From positions 331,929 through 395,928 of the forward strand of contig JAUICN010000001.1 in assembly GCA_030427835.1 (NCBI GenBank): DNA of 64,000 nucleotides, written 5' to 3'. Within the stretch, counting starts at the first letter, position 1, and every line of letters begins with the position of its first letter. The notes below the pieces were generated by a model. The model saw only the letters and a program-made list of their open reading frames with translations. It made no database searches and was not told the origin of the DNA. A program made the position numbers and the translations under genes. Shown here in pieces: positions 33,534-41,137 of the stretch. This DNA is from Polyangia bacterium. GTDB taxonomy: Bacteria; Myxococcota_A; Polyangia; Polyangiales; JAUICN01.

Positions 33534-35039
33534 CTATTGCAAATCAGGGGAGACTTGCATGGCCTGGGCCACACGGGCGGCCATATGGAGGTAGGGATCG
33601 TATTCAAGGGATGGCCACTGTGGATGGTTTTCCGAAACCCGGCTGACAATGCTTCGGAGTTGGGCAGACCGTACGCTTCCCCTCTCGATTGCCTGCCGCC
33701 GGATGCGATGCCCCGAGGCGTGTGGACTCCAGGGAATATGACCAGGAAGGCTTTGTTCACAGGCCACCGCAGGGGGAAAGCGACGATGGTTTGGATCGGT
33801 ACGGGTCGTGGCATCGGTACAGGCCTCCCCCACCGAACCCTGGCCTGCCTGGCGGGCAACGTTTGGAGAAATATCAGGAGCGATTCCCATGGCCTGAACC
33901 GAAAGCCCCCAGGGGGTGAGATAACGAGCAGAGGTTAGCTTCACGGCGGAGCCGTCGGGCAATAGAAAAACATTTTGCACTGTACCTTTGCCAAAGGTGC
34001 GATCACCGACAATCCAGGCACGGTTGTTTTCTCGAAGTGCCGCCGCCAACACCTCCGCCGAACTGGCTGTGTAGTGGTTTGTGAGGACAACCAATGGCCA
34101 TCTGGGGAATGTCCCTGCGCGATGGGCTCGGTATCTGTCTTGCACACGTCCGCGGGCATCCTCCACTGTGAGGATCAACCCGGATCTCAGGAAACAGTCG
34201 GCCACTTCAATCGCCTGCTGCAACAGGCCCCCGGGGCTGGAACGGAGGTCGAGTATCACGGCTTGAATGGCCGTGCCTGGTGGATTCTCGGGGTGGCTCC
34301 CTTGTTGACGGGTCTCCCTCTGGCCGATCTCCCGCCCGCGAATCTCCTGGAGCCGTTGCCGTAGCTGATCCGCAGTGTTGTCCTGGAAGGGGCCGATTCG
34401 AATCAGGGGCAGTTGGGGGTGGGGCCACTGGAGGGCTACCGCTTGGATCGGAATTTCCTGGCGCACCAGCTTCACGGGGATGACCTGCGCCTGGCCTGGG
34501 CGGCGGATCCGAAGCCGCACGGCCGATCCGATGGGGCCACGAAGGAGTTCTAGGGACTCCGTAAATCGTAGGTCCCTGGCCCACACTTCTTCCACTTGGA
34601 CAATCCGGTCGCCAGTCTTGATCCCGGCGTGTGCTGCCGGCGATCCGTCAAAGACCCGGGCGACCTCAAGCCATCCATCGACGCTTAGGACCTCGATGCC
34701 CATCCCGCCAAACTTTCCTCGGGTTTCCTCCTGGAGCCGAGCCCATTGCAGGGGACTCAGATACTCCGAGTGGGGATCCAGGGCTGTGATCATTCCCCGC
34801 AGGGCGCCCGCCTGGAGCCGGGCCTGGAGTTCACCATGGGCTGCTGAGTTGTTCGGGGCTGCAGCGCCAAGCCAACGTTGCTCGATGATCGCCTCCACGT
34901 GCGAAACCATATCCGATAGCTCGGAAACGCCCTGGGGCGCGCCCTCCCCTGGGGCCTGGGCCAGAACCGAACCCTGGGCGAAAATCGTGCCCAGGGCCGT
35001 GAAAGACAGTAGGCACGTCAACAAACACACCCACTTCAT
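33534..35039 (-). CDS. CtpA-type S41 carboxyl-terminal processing peptidase
   Basis: 501 residues from ATG 35039 (GGGGAG upstream). Signal peptide about 1-28 (MKWVCLLTCLLS...SVLAQ). PDZ domain about 95-165 (GKFGGMGIEV...HAGIKTGDRIVQVEEV), then the S41 protease domain: substrate strand VILDLRSSPGGLLQQAIEVA, catalytic Ser in YTASSAEVLAAAL and Lys in GDRTFGKGTVQ. The C-terminal ~80 residues after DISPNVARQAG are low-similarity and basic. Periplasmic protease that trims or degrades proteins from the C-terminus. A degenerate 15-bp tandem repeat lies in the loop before the catalytic domain. Confidence 0.92.
   Translation of the reverse strand: MKWVCLLTCLLSFTALGTIFAQGSVLAQAPGEGAPQGVSELSDMVSHVEAIIEQRWLGAAAPNNSAAHGELQARLQAGALRGMITALDPHSEYLSPLQWARLQEETRGKFGGMGIEVLSVDGWLEVARVFDGSPAAHAGIKTGDRIVQVEEVWARDLRFTESLELLRGPIGSAVRLRIRRPGQAQVIPVKLVRQEIPIQAVALQWPHPQLPLIRIGPFQDNTADQLRQRLQEIRGREIGQRETRQQGSHPENPPGTAIQAVILDLRSSPGGLLQQAIEVADCFLRSGLILTVEDARGRVQDRYRAHRAGTFPRWPLVVLTNHYTASSAEVLAAALRENNRAWIVGDRTFGKGTVQNVFLLPDGSAVKLTSARYLTPWGLSVQAMGIAPDISPNVARQAGQGSVGEACTDATTRTDPNHRRFPPAVACEQSLPGHIPWSPHASGHRIRRQAIERGSVRSAQLRSIVSRVSENHPQWPSLEYDPYLHMAARVAQAMQVSPDLQ
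34310..34354. repeat. Degenerate 15-bp tandem repeat inside the S41 peptidase gene
   Basis: Three 15-bp units sharing a TCTCC core (34310-34324, 34325-34339, 34340-34354) encode a hydrophilic loop around RGREIGQRETRQQ. Units are diverged, so the repeat is weaker than the others in this window. Confidence 0.5.
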
Positions 35040-35066
35040 GCAGTGACTCCCCATGGCCCGCAAAGG

Positions 35067-35097
35067 TTGACACATTCCCCCGGTTTCGGTGTATCTT
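35067..35097 (+). promoter_or_regulatory. Possible sigma-70-type promoter of the small RHH-like gene
   Basis: TTGACA at 35067-35072 and TATCTT at 35092-35097, spacing 19 bp (slightly long). It lies about 100 bp upstream of ATG 35196 in the divergent interval with the peptidase gene. Confidence 0.4.
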
Positions 35098-35195
35098 GGG
35101 TGCGTTCTTTGCCTGCAGGGTGCGTATTCGCGTACTTAGGCAGGTAAACCTGGCCGTGGTTGACGCGGCCTTGGAAAGTGGAGGCACTTAAGACC

Positions 35196-35396
35196 ATGGC
35201 AAGCACCGACAAGCGCAAGCAGAGCCTATATTTCCCTGAGTCCATGTTGCAAGACGTTCAACATGAGGCGGCCCGGTTGGATCGTTCCCTTTCGTGGATC
35301 GTGCAGCGATGCGTGAAGATCGCCCTGCCTGAGATTCGCAAGTTGCCATCTGTGAACGACATTCCAGAGGACAGCAACGAGCTGAACCCAGAATAG
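35196..35396 (+). CDS. Small ribbon-helix-helix-like protein (TIGR04563-type)
   Basis: 66 residues from ATG 35196. Basic start MASTDKRKQSLYFPESML, then helix LQDVQHEAARLDRSLSWIVQRCVKIAL. The strand-helix-helix layout and the KQSLYFPE/DRSLSW pattern match a group of short proteins common in Myxococcota that I recall as TIGR04563; they resemble RHH DNA-binding domains. The acidic tail (VNDIPEDSNELNPE) is extra. Could be a transcription regulator or an antitoxin-like protein, but no toxin gene is next to it. Confidence 0.7.
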   Translation: MASTDKRKQSLYFPESMLQDVQHEAARLDRSLSWIVQRCVKIALPEIRKLPSVNDIPEDSNELNPE

Positions 35397-35407
35397 GTCG
35401 TGAGTGA

Positions 35408-36343
35408 TTGACTGCCCGTTATTCCGCCGGATTTTTTGAGGGTGTGGGAGGCGCTCGTCTGTTTTACGAGCGCTGGATACCTGAGGGGGGTTCGGGACCG
35501 GGTGAGGAGTCTTCTGACTTTTCCCGCGTGATCCATCCGAAAACGGTGGTGTTGTGCGACGGGATCGGCTGCGATGGTTTTGTTTGGCGCCATCTGACCG
35601 CTCCGATCGCGGAGCACTTTCCCGTGGTGCATTGGCACTACCCTGGGCACGGACGCAGTGGCCCCATCGATGCCGATCGGATTTCCATTGAGCTGCTATC
35701 TGGAAATCTGCACCGCTTGATGGACCATTTGGAGTTGGAACGACCGGTGCTTTTGGGCCACTCCATGGGAACCCAAGTGGTACTTGAGTCGCTTCGTGCA
35801 CAGCCGGACAGGGTGGGTGGTCTCGTGCTGGCAAACGGAAGTTTTGGACGGATCACCGATACGTTTCACGATACGGAAGTACTCAAGAATGCGCTTCCCG
35901 AGTTGCTGCGGGCGGCTGAAAAACACCCCTACATGGCCCGGGCGCTCTGGGGGCGGATCCCTCCCAAGCTTGCGTTTCGTGCTGCCTCTCGATTGGGGGA
36001 GATTGACCGTAGGCATATGCGTGAGGAGGACTTCACGCTCTACTGGGAGCACATCAACCTGATCTCCCCAGAGGTCTTTCTCAATCTATTGCGTCGGGCA
36101 GGGGAGCACACCGCCGAGGATTTGCTGTCTTCGATCGCCGTACCGTGCCTGGTTGTGGCCGGGGAGTTGGACATGTTTATTCCGGCGAAGGTGGTTCGGA
36201 ACATGGCGCTGCAAATCCCCCACGCACGGTATTTGGAACTGGTGGGAGCCAGCCATGCGGGCCTGGCGGAACAGCCAGACAACGTATTGGAAGAGCTGAT
36301 CCCGTTTCTGGAACGGGTGTCCTCAAGGCCCCAGCCAACCTAG
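35408..36343 (+). CDS. Alpha/beta hydrolase
   Basis: 311 residues with a TTG start at 35408, 11 bp after the upstream stop. Alpha/beta-hydrolase fold: oxyanion strand VVLCDGIGCDGFVWRH, HYPGHGRSG, nucleophile elbow LLGHSMGTQVVLE, Asp in VVAGELDMFIPA and His in GASHAGLAEQPD, so the triad is complete. Substrate unknown; lipase, lactonase or haloperoxidase-like relatives share the pattern. The stop codon lies in a 16-bp tandem repeat that also contains the stop of the convergent FHA gene. Confidence 0.85.
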   Translation: MTARYSAGFFEGVGGARLFYERWIPEGGSGPGEESSDFSRVIHPKTVVLCDGIGCDGFVWRHLTAPIAEHFPVVHWHYPGHGRSGPIDADRISIELLSGNLHRLMDHLELERPVLLGHSMGTQVVLESLRAQPDRVGGLVLANGSFGRITDTFHDTEVLKNALPELLRAAEKHPYMARALWGRIPPKLAFRAASRLGEIDRRHMREEDFTLYWEHINLISPEVFLNLLRRAGEHTAEDLLSSIAVPCLVVAGELDMFIPAKVVRNMALQIPHARYLELVGASHAGLAEQPDNVLEELIPFLERVSSRPQPT

Positions 36344-36399
36344 AACGGGGCCTACCTAAAACGGGGCCAACCTAGAACGAAACCGGTCTAGAACTGCAC
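36336..36399. repeat. 16-bp tandem repeat spanning two convergent stop codons
   Basis: Four units: CAACCTAGAACGGGGC (36336-36351), then copies at 36352-36367, 36368-36383 and 36384-36399 with increasing changes. Unit 1 carries the hydrolase TAG; unit 4 carries the FHA-gene stop on the other strand. CTAG or CTAA occurs at the same place in each unit. Confidence 0.9.
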
Positions 36400-37434
36400 A
36401 CGAAAGAGCTGTTGACCCATGAGCAGCAAATCTCCGGGGCGAAGTTTGTGGCTTCCACGGATTTTCAGGAACGTGCCGTTGGAACTTCCCTCGTCCATGA
36501 GGAATACCGAATCGTTTTCAACGTACACACGGCAATGGAGCCCAGAGACATAGCCATCGTCTGGAAATACCACTTCGCCCCGTTCACGCCCAAAGTGGAG
36601 CCCATCCTTGGGGACGCAGTAGGCGTTGCCCACCGTATCGGGAGAGATCACGAGGGCGACACGCCCCACGTAGTCCTTGCTGGGGCTTCCCAATACTTTT
36701 GTACCCTGGACAACGCCACCCAGGTTTTGAAACGCTTCATACCGCAAAACCTCTTGGCCGATTCGAAATACGGTCTTGTCATCGATCTCGTAGGGGACTT
36801 TTGCATCGATGCGCACGTAGACCCCATTGAGACTGTTCTGGTCGGTTACCGTGAGCTCACCTTCTGAAAGGGAAAACTTGGCATGCTTGGGCGACAGGAA
36901 TAGGTCGTCTGAAAGGGACTCTCCAGAGGAGGTGCTTGCAGAGTCCCGCCCGAGTACGGTGTCACCGTCTTCAAGCCCGATGGTTTGCCCTTCGGTGCCA
37001 TCTGGACGAATCAATACGAGGGAAGCCCGTGCTCCGGCTGAGGGCGAGGCCTTGTTTTCTTCCTCGTTCAGGGACAGCCCGCAGTTGCCACAAAAGCGAA
37101 AATGCCCTGGGTTTTCGGTTCCGCAGCTGGGACAGGGCACCCGATCTGCGGAGGCTCCAGTGGCCGTTTGGCTTGGGTCCCCGGCCGTGGCTTCAACCTT
37201 GCCCTGGCTGCTACCCATCTGAGTCGACGCTAGGCCTTCGGCGTCCCCTTTGCCGTTGCCGCTTGAAGGGCGATCCGTACCTGAACTTCCACCGTTGGCC
37301 TCCCCTTCCGCCGCCGGTGCATCTGTTGTGCTCTTTACAGGACTTTCGTCCGCCTTGGGTAAGGGTGCTCCGCATACCAGGCAAAACTTGTAATGGTCCT
37401 GGTTTTCATTGCTACACCTTGTGCAAACGATCAC
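36388..37434 (-). CDS. Zinc-ribbon double-FHA protein (paralogue 1)
   Basis: 348 residues from GTG 37434, with AGGAGG upstream. Domain order: N-terminal zinc ribbon (CTRCSNENQDHYKFCLVCG), a 70-residue Ser/Gly/Ala-rich linker, a second zinc ribbon (CPSCGTENPGHFRFCGNCG), FHA 1 (GDTVLGRDS...LSPKHAKFS...DQNSLNGVYV) and FHA 2 (LHFGRERGEV...VSGLHCRVY...DEGSSNGTF). FHA domains bind phosphothreonine peptides; both keep the Arg/Ser-His/Asn core, so this is probably a reader of Ser/Thr kinase signalling. No kinase gene is in the window. Followed at 37562-38545 by a paralogue of the same architecture. Confidence 0.85.
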   Translation of the reverse strand: MIVCTRCSNENQDHYKFCLVCGAPLPKADESPVKSTTDAPAAEGEANGGSSGTDRPSSGNGKGDAEGLASTQMGSSQGKVEATAGDPSQTATGASADRVPCPSCGTENPGHFRFCGNCGLSLNEEENKASPSAGARASLVLIRPDGTEGQTIGLEDGDTVLGRDSASTSSGESLSDDLFLSPKHAKFSLSEGELTVTDQNSLNGVYVRIDAKVPYEIDDKTVFRIGQEVLRYEAFQNLGGVVQGTKVLGSPSKDYVGRVALVISPDTVGNAYCVPKDGLHFGRERGEVVFPDDGYVSGLHCRVYVENDSVFLMDEGSSNGTFLKIRGSHKLRPGDLLLMGQQLFRVQF

Positions 37435-37561
37435 GGTGACGTCCTCCTGCAATCCATACAAAATCTAAGCATTCGCGCGGCGTTCTTCTCGGGTGTAGAT
37501 GAAACCCGTCAGGGAGCAAGCCGTGGCCCTGGCCCCTTGGCGGGTATTGGGTTTTGTCTAT

Positions 37562-38545
37562 CTAGGCTGTAAGCTCCACCCGGAGGAGCTCCTTGCCCAC
37601 AAACAGGTAGTCTCCATCCTTTAGTTCACGTGTGCCATCAATTTTCACGTAAGTGCCATTTTTTGAGTCTAAATCGGTGAGGGTGAAGGCCCCTTCGGGA
37701 GTGACTTCAATTTTTGCGTGGGAGCCGGACATGAAAACATCGTCGATGAAGTTCATGTGGCAATCCTCACGGCCCACCGTGACTGCGTGTTCTCGGGCAC
37801 AGTAACGCATGCCCTGGTCACCGCCCTCGAGCACCTGAACCAAGCAAAAGGGGCTTGGCCGCTTGGGGGATGAGTAAAAGTAGGTCTGTTCCGTGCCCGA
37901 TTCCGAAGAGGGCTCAGGGAGGCTGCCCTCCAGAATGAACAGTTGTTCTCCGCAGAGAAAATGATCGCCTGGTTGCAATGTGACCGGTTCCAGAACCCTA
38001 ACGTAGACCCCGTTTTGACTGCCCTCATCCTCAATGGTCATTCCAGTGGGGCTCGGCTTGAGGCGGGCATGGGTCTCGCTTACCCAGGGATCGTTTGGAA
38101 ACAGGATCTCCCCTTGGGTGCGACCCAGCACGTGCTCGGTCCCCTGGAGGGAATAGGTCATGCCTTCGCTTCCGTCTGCTGTGCGGATGACCACTACCTG
38201 GGCTGTGCCCGGAGACTGCATTGCCCCAAAGTATTTGGTTCTCAATTCCAGGATATCAGGCGGCACCGAGACCCCACAGGCCCCACAGAACTTGTGGCTT
38301 GATGGCACCGCGGTCGCGCAGCTCTTACAGACATAGTTTCGTGCTTGTTCCATGCGTTCTTTCTCCGAAGGGACCTGTTGGCGTTCACTGGGCGACGATC
38401 CTGCGAGGCTGGACGGGCTCGCTGGCCTTTTTTCTGTGAACAACTTTAGGGAGTGATCACAGGAGGCACACCGACTGCTCGTCGCTTCGTTGTAGGAATC
38501 GCAATGGCCACAGACCAGGCCAAATCCTTGTCCCAGGGCTTCCAC
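37562..38545 (-). CDS. Zinc-ribbon double-FHA protein (paralogue 2)
   Basis: 327 residues, GTG start. N-terminal ribbon CGHCDSYNEATSSRCASC, second ribbon CKSCATAVPSSHKFCGACG, then two FHA domains: first LGRTQGEILFPNDPWVSETHARL...DEGSQNGVYV, second VTVGREDCHMNF...MSGSHAKIE...DLDSKNGTYV, each ending in the same GDxxxxGxxLxR(V/L) strand (CGEQLFILEG; VGKELLRVEL). Same domain order as the gene downstream, so the two probably arose by duplication. The first FHA has T-H in place of S-H (SETHARL), conservative. Confidence 0.85.
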   Translation of the reverse strand: MEALGQGFGLVCGHCDSYNEATSSRCASCDHSLKLFTEKRPASPSSLAGSSPSERQQVPSEKERMEQARNYVCKSCATAVPSSHKFCGACGVSVPPDILELRTKYFGAMQSPGTAQVVVIRTADGSEGMTYSLQGTEHVLGRTQGEILFPNDPWVSETHARLKPSPTGMTIEDEGSQNGVYVRVLEPVTLQPGDHFLCGEQLFILEGSLPEPSSESGTEQTYFYSSPKRPSPFCLVQVLEGGDQGMRYCAREHAVTVGREDCHMNFIDDVFMSGSHAKIEVTPEGAFTLTDLDSKNGTYVKIDGTRELKDGDYLFVGKELLRVELTA

Positions 38546-38803
38546 ACTCGAAAAGTAGCAGGTTGTCGAACAAAATGCCTCAACTCCGATGGAGTTGTTT
38601 TTTGGCGAACCGAAGGACCTGCGTGCCTGGCTCTCTTCGGGTATGAACGGGAGGTGACAATACCGTGTTGGGTGGGCCCTTCCACCAATCAGTTGCCTCC
38701 ATCACAGGCGTGCAAGAGCCTCGACTTCCTGGAAGTAGGCCCCCGTGCGAACCCGCCCCGGCCTGGAACGGTTGGTAAGTGGCGTGAATCCTGCCCTGAA
38801 CAT

Positions 38804-39376
38804 ATGCGGCTTTCCTGGGTGGTGGATGCACGTGACTGGAAAGCCGATCCCGCAGAAGGGGAGATGGCCCGTTTGATGGCCACCCTGGAGGCCGCGGCGG
38901 CTCAATATGTGGTGGTGCGCACCGGACGCCACATGGGCCCGGGCCCCGCAGGAATACGACGGGTGGAAGCTCTACTCGCGACATTAGGCAAGGGGATTGG
39001 GCTCCATAGTCCCCATTGTGAGATGGTTTGGTGGCCCGACGGAATTTGGGATGCGGATGCCGCCCAGGCGGTCGCTATCCAATGTTCTGTGGGGCGCGTG
39101 GTGGATCCCTTTGTGGAGCGGGCACCTGACACCGGCATCGCCACGAGCACAACGTACCTTCGGATCCAGGCCCTGGGGCGGCAGCGACGCTTGCAGCAGG
39201 GTGTTGTGGATCGGCTGGCCCCATGGCTCCCGGAGCATGGCGAGGAAGGAACCTCGCCGAACAGCGGGGGTCCTACGGACAAGCGGCCGGTCATCGCCAT
39301 TGCATCGGATGACGGGCTGCGGGACAGCCGGCGGCTCCAACGCTGGATGGCCGGCACTGAACTGGAAGATTTCTAG
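38804..39376 (+). CDS. Short DUF72 (YecE)-like protein
   Basis: 190 residues from ATG 38804; the frame is open from 38453 but that part has no coding look and overlaps the divergent FHA start. Alternating strands and helices, with MRLSWVVDARDWKADPAEGE and VVVRTGRHMGPGPAGIRRVEALLATLG, then SVGRVVDPFVERAP and TTYLRIQALGRQRRLQ. The last pair resembles the DUF72 C-terminal vDPf...yxRlhG pattern. DUF72 proteins are about 240 residues TIM-barrel-like and of unknown function; this one is shorter and ends in a hydrophilic tail. Assignment tentative. Confidence 0.55.
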   Translation: MRLSWVVDARDWKADPAEGEMARLMATLEAAAAQYVVVRTGRHMGPGPAGIRRVEALLATLGKGIGLHSPHCEMVWWPDGIWDADAAQAVAIQCSVGRVVDPFVERAPDTGIATSTTYLRIQALGRQRRLQQGVVDRLAPWLPEHGEEGTSPNSGGPTDKRPVIAIASDDGLRDSRRLQRWMAGTELEDF

Positions 39377-39448
39377 GCCAGTTCGTTTGGGATGACATGC
39401 CTCGACTGCCCGGGACGGCACAGGGGACCGGTCGACGGTTGGACAACG

Positions 39449-39490
39449 AAAAAACCCCGGGATCACCTTGTTAAGGGTGAGCACCGGGGC
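39449..39490 (-). terminator. Terminator of the histone-like gene
   Basis: CCCCGG (39455-39460) pairs with CCGGGG (39484-39489), with an inner TCACC/GGTGA stem. On the minus strand the hairpin is followed by GGGGTTTTTTC, a good U-run. It lies about 70 bp beyond the histone-like stop and may also stop the convergent DUF72-like transcript. Confidence 0.8.
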
Positions 39491-39560
39491 ATTTCCAGGA
39501 AGAAGTCCTGTTTCAACACCAGGGGCCAGTTGAATCGCCCCGGGGTTGCCTATGTTCCAC

Positions 39561-39971
39561 CTATAGAAGTGGAGGAAGCGGAGAAGACTTTTTCCTAGTT
39601 GTCTTCCGGCCCGCCTTCTTTGCTGGCTTTTTTCCAGCCTTTTTTGCGGCTTTCTTGGCAGGACGCTTCTTGGTGGCTTTCTTAGCTACCTTCTTCTTGG
39701 TGGCCTTCTTCGCAGTGCGCTTCTTGGTGGCTTTCTTAGCTACCTTCTTCTTTGTGGCCTTCTTCGCAGTACGCTTCTTGGTGGCTTTCTTAGCTACCTT
39801 CTTCTTGGTGGCCTTCTTCGCAGTACGCTTCTTGGTGGCTTTCTTAGCTACCTTCTTCGTTGCCTTCTTTGCAGTGCGCTTCTTTGCTACCTTTCGGGTA
39901 GCCTTCTTCGCAGTGCGTTTGGCGGGCTTTCGCTTAGTGGACTTCTTAGTGGTTTTTTTTGTTGCTGCCAT
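39561..39971 (-). CDS. Lys/Ala-rich histone H1-like protein
   Basis: 136 residues, almost wholly Lys, Ala, Thr, Arg and Val. Four 18-residue repeats of the KKRTAKKATKKKVAKKAT type (54-bp DNA period) flanked by diverged copies, then a short non-basic end SSPLPPLL. The composition matches AlgP/HupN-tail or eukaryotic H1-like proteins that compact DNA. Strong ribosome site (GGAGGTCC) before ATG 39971. Abundant nucleoid protein is the likely role. The number of repeats probably varies between strains. Confidence 0.85.
   Translation of the reverse strand: MAATKKTTKKSTKRKPAKRTAKKATRKVAKKRTAKKATKKVAKKATKKRTAKKATKKKVAKKATKKRTAKKATKKKVAKKATKKRTAKKATKKKVAKKATKKRPAKKAAKKAGKKPAKKAGRKTTRKKSSPLPPLL
39664..39879. 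repeat. 54-bp tandem repeat in the histone-like gene
   Basis: Copies begin at 39664, 39718, 39772 and 39826, nearly identical at DNA level, including third codon positions, which suggests recent expansion. Confidence 0.9.
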
Positions 39972-40007
39972 TTAGGACCTCCTCCTCGTGGGGTCGTAAC
40001 GCGTTGT

Positions 40008-40037
40008 ACGGTATTGTCATGTCATGCCACGTGTCAA
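40008..40037 (-). promoter_or_regulatory. Candidate promoter of the histone-like gene
   Basis: On the minus strand TTGACA (40037-40032) precedes a weak TACCGT (40013-40008) with 18-bp spacing, predicting a ~30-base leader before ATG 39971. Confidence 0.4.
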
Positions 40038-40044
40038 GCACGTG
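40028..40044. promoter_or_regulatory. Two CACGTG palindromes over the histone-like promoter
   Basis: CACGTG at 40028-40033 and 40039-40044, 11 bp apart (one helical turn), overlapping the -35 element; a third ACGTG follows directly. The layout suggests an operator bound by a dimer or two dimers. Confidence 0.35.
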
Positions 40045-40477
40045 AACGTGTAATTTATATCTAAGTTAGTTGAATTAACGCTACATTTTTAACCAATTGA
40101 TTTGTACGCCGTTGTTTTTATTGATGTTTTCCTCTCTCACAGCGGCACTGTTAAAACGCCAACGTAGTGAAATTGGTTGGATTCTTTGTGAAACCCACAG
40201 TCCTGATCCGATTGACTGGTTGGGGGGGTGGAGGCTACATTAGGGGTCGGTGGAGAACTGTGTTCTCTTGTATGCAGTGGGTGGAGTGGCAAGTGCCGTG
40301 GCGGAGCATCAGAATGTTTGAGAGCAACAGCTCTCGGAGTTTTCAGTGTTTGTTCCAATAGGGTTGTTGCCGAAATGAGATGGGGTTCAGATTTGTGTCC
40401 CCAGGGCTGTTTCTACGGTTAGTCGCAGCCACCACCCGCGGGCAAGAGAGCCTGAAACAAGGAATAAGGAGTCCAGA

Positions 40478-40972
40478 ATGCAGACTCAGCACGAGTTTAA
40501 GGTGGGTGACAAAGCTGTTTATCCTGCCCGTGGCGTTGCAGAGATTGTGTCCATTGAAGAGAAGGATATTGCTGGCAATCGCCAGCAGTTTTATGTTCTT
40601 CGACTTTTGGATACGGATCAAAAGATTATGGTGCCTGTGAACAATGCCGATAGTGTGGGGTTGCGACCTCCGATTTCGGAACAGGAGATTCGGGAGATCT
40701 TTTCGATTCTCAAGGAACAAACCATTGCTTTTGACAATCAGACCTGGAATCGCCGTTACAGGGGTTTCATGGACAAGATCAAGACCGGCTCGGTCTTTGA
40801 CGTGGCTGAGGTGATGCGTGACCTCTACCGCTTGAAGGTGGAGAAATCCCTTTCATTTGGTGAACGCCAGATGCTGGAGCGTGCACGCAACCTCATTGTG
40901 AAAGAGATCGCTGTGGCCCGTAAGAATAGCGAAGACACGGTCCAGAACGAGATCGAACGCATTTTTCACTAA
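40478..40972 (+). CDS. cdnL: CdnL/CarD-family transcription factor
   Basis: 164 residues, the length of Myxococcus CdnL. N-terminal RNA-polymerase-interacting Tudor-like domain (FKVGDKAVYPARGVAEIVSIEEK...QQFYVLRLLDTDQKIMVPV) and a helical C-terminal domain (TGSVFDVAEVMRDLYRLKVEKSLSFGERQMLERARNLIVKEIA) with the conserved LSFGE and Trp-containing region (TWNRRYR). It lacks the AT-hook tail of true CarD, so it is CdnL-like. CdnL stabilises open complexes at housekeeping and rRNA promoters. Strong ribosome site upstream and a terminator 15 bp downstream show a single-gene unit. Confidence 0.95.
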   Translation: MQTQHEFKVGDKAVYPARGVAEIVSIEEKDIAGNRQQFYVLRLLDTDQKIMVPVNNADSVGLRPPISEQEIREIFSILKEQTIAFDNQTWNRRYRGFMDKIKTGSVFDVAEVMRDLYRLKVEKSLSFGERQMLERARNLIVKEIAVARKNSEDTVQNEIERIFH

Positions 40973-40986
40973 CATGTGACTGATTT

Positions 40987-41025
40987 CACCCCGCTTTCGC
41001 ACATGGCGTGAAAACGGGGTGTTTT
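40987..41025 (+). terminator. Terminator of cdnL
   Basis: CACCCCG (40987-40993) pairs with CGGGGTG (41015-41021), followed by TTTTCTGCTT. Begins 14 bp after the cdnL stop. Confidence 0.85.
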
Positions 41026-41137
41026 CTGCTTATTTTTGGGCTTGCCCAAGTAATTTTACCGGGACTCCCCGTGGTGTTGTTGCAAGCTTGCGCTGGCACG
41101 GCTGGATGCTTCCGAACTCCAAAGAAAGGCCAAGGCC

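Larger units (their letters stand above)
39972..40477. other. 506-bp A+T-richer intergenic region between histone-like gene and cdnL
   Basis: Divergent promoter region, clearly richer in A/T than its neighbours. It contains the candidate minus-strand promoter and CACGTG pair at 40008-40044. On the cdnL side only the ribosome site AAGGAG (about 10 bases before ATG 40478) is convincing; no clear -35/-10 pair stands out. No ORF is believable. Confidence 0.6.

Noticed and set aside
41036-41049. TTGGGCTTGCCCAA palindrome in the rng leader
   Set aside because: Short, with a two-base centre; a single occurrence gives no support for an operator.
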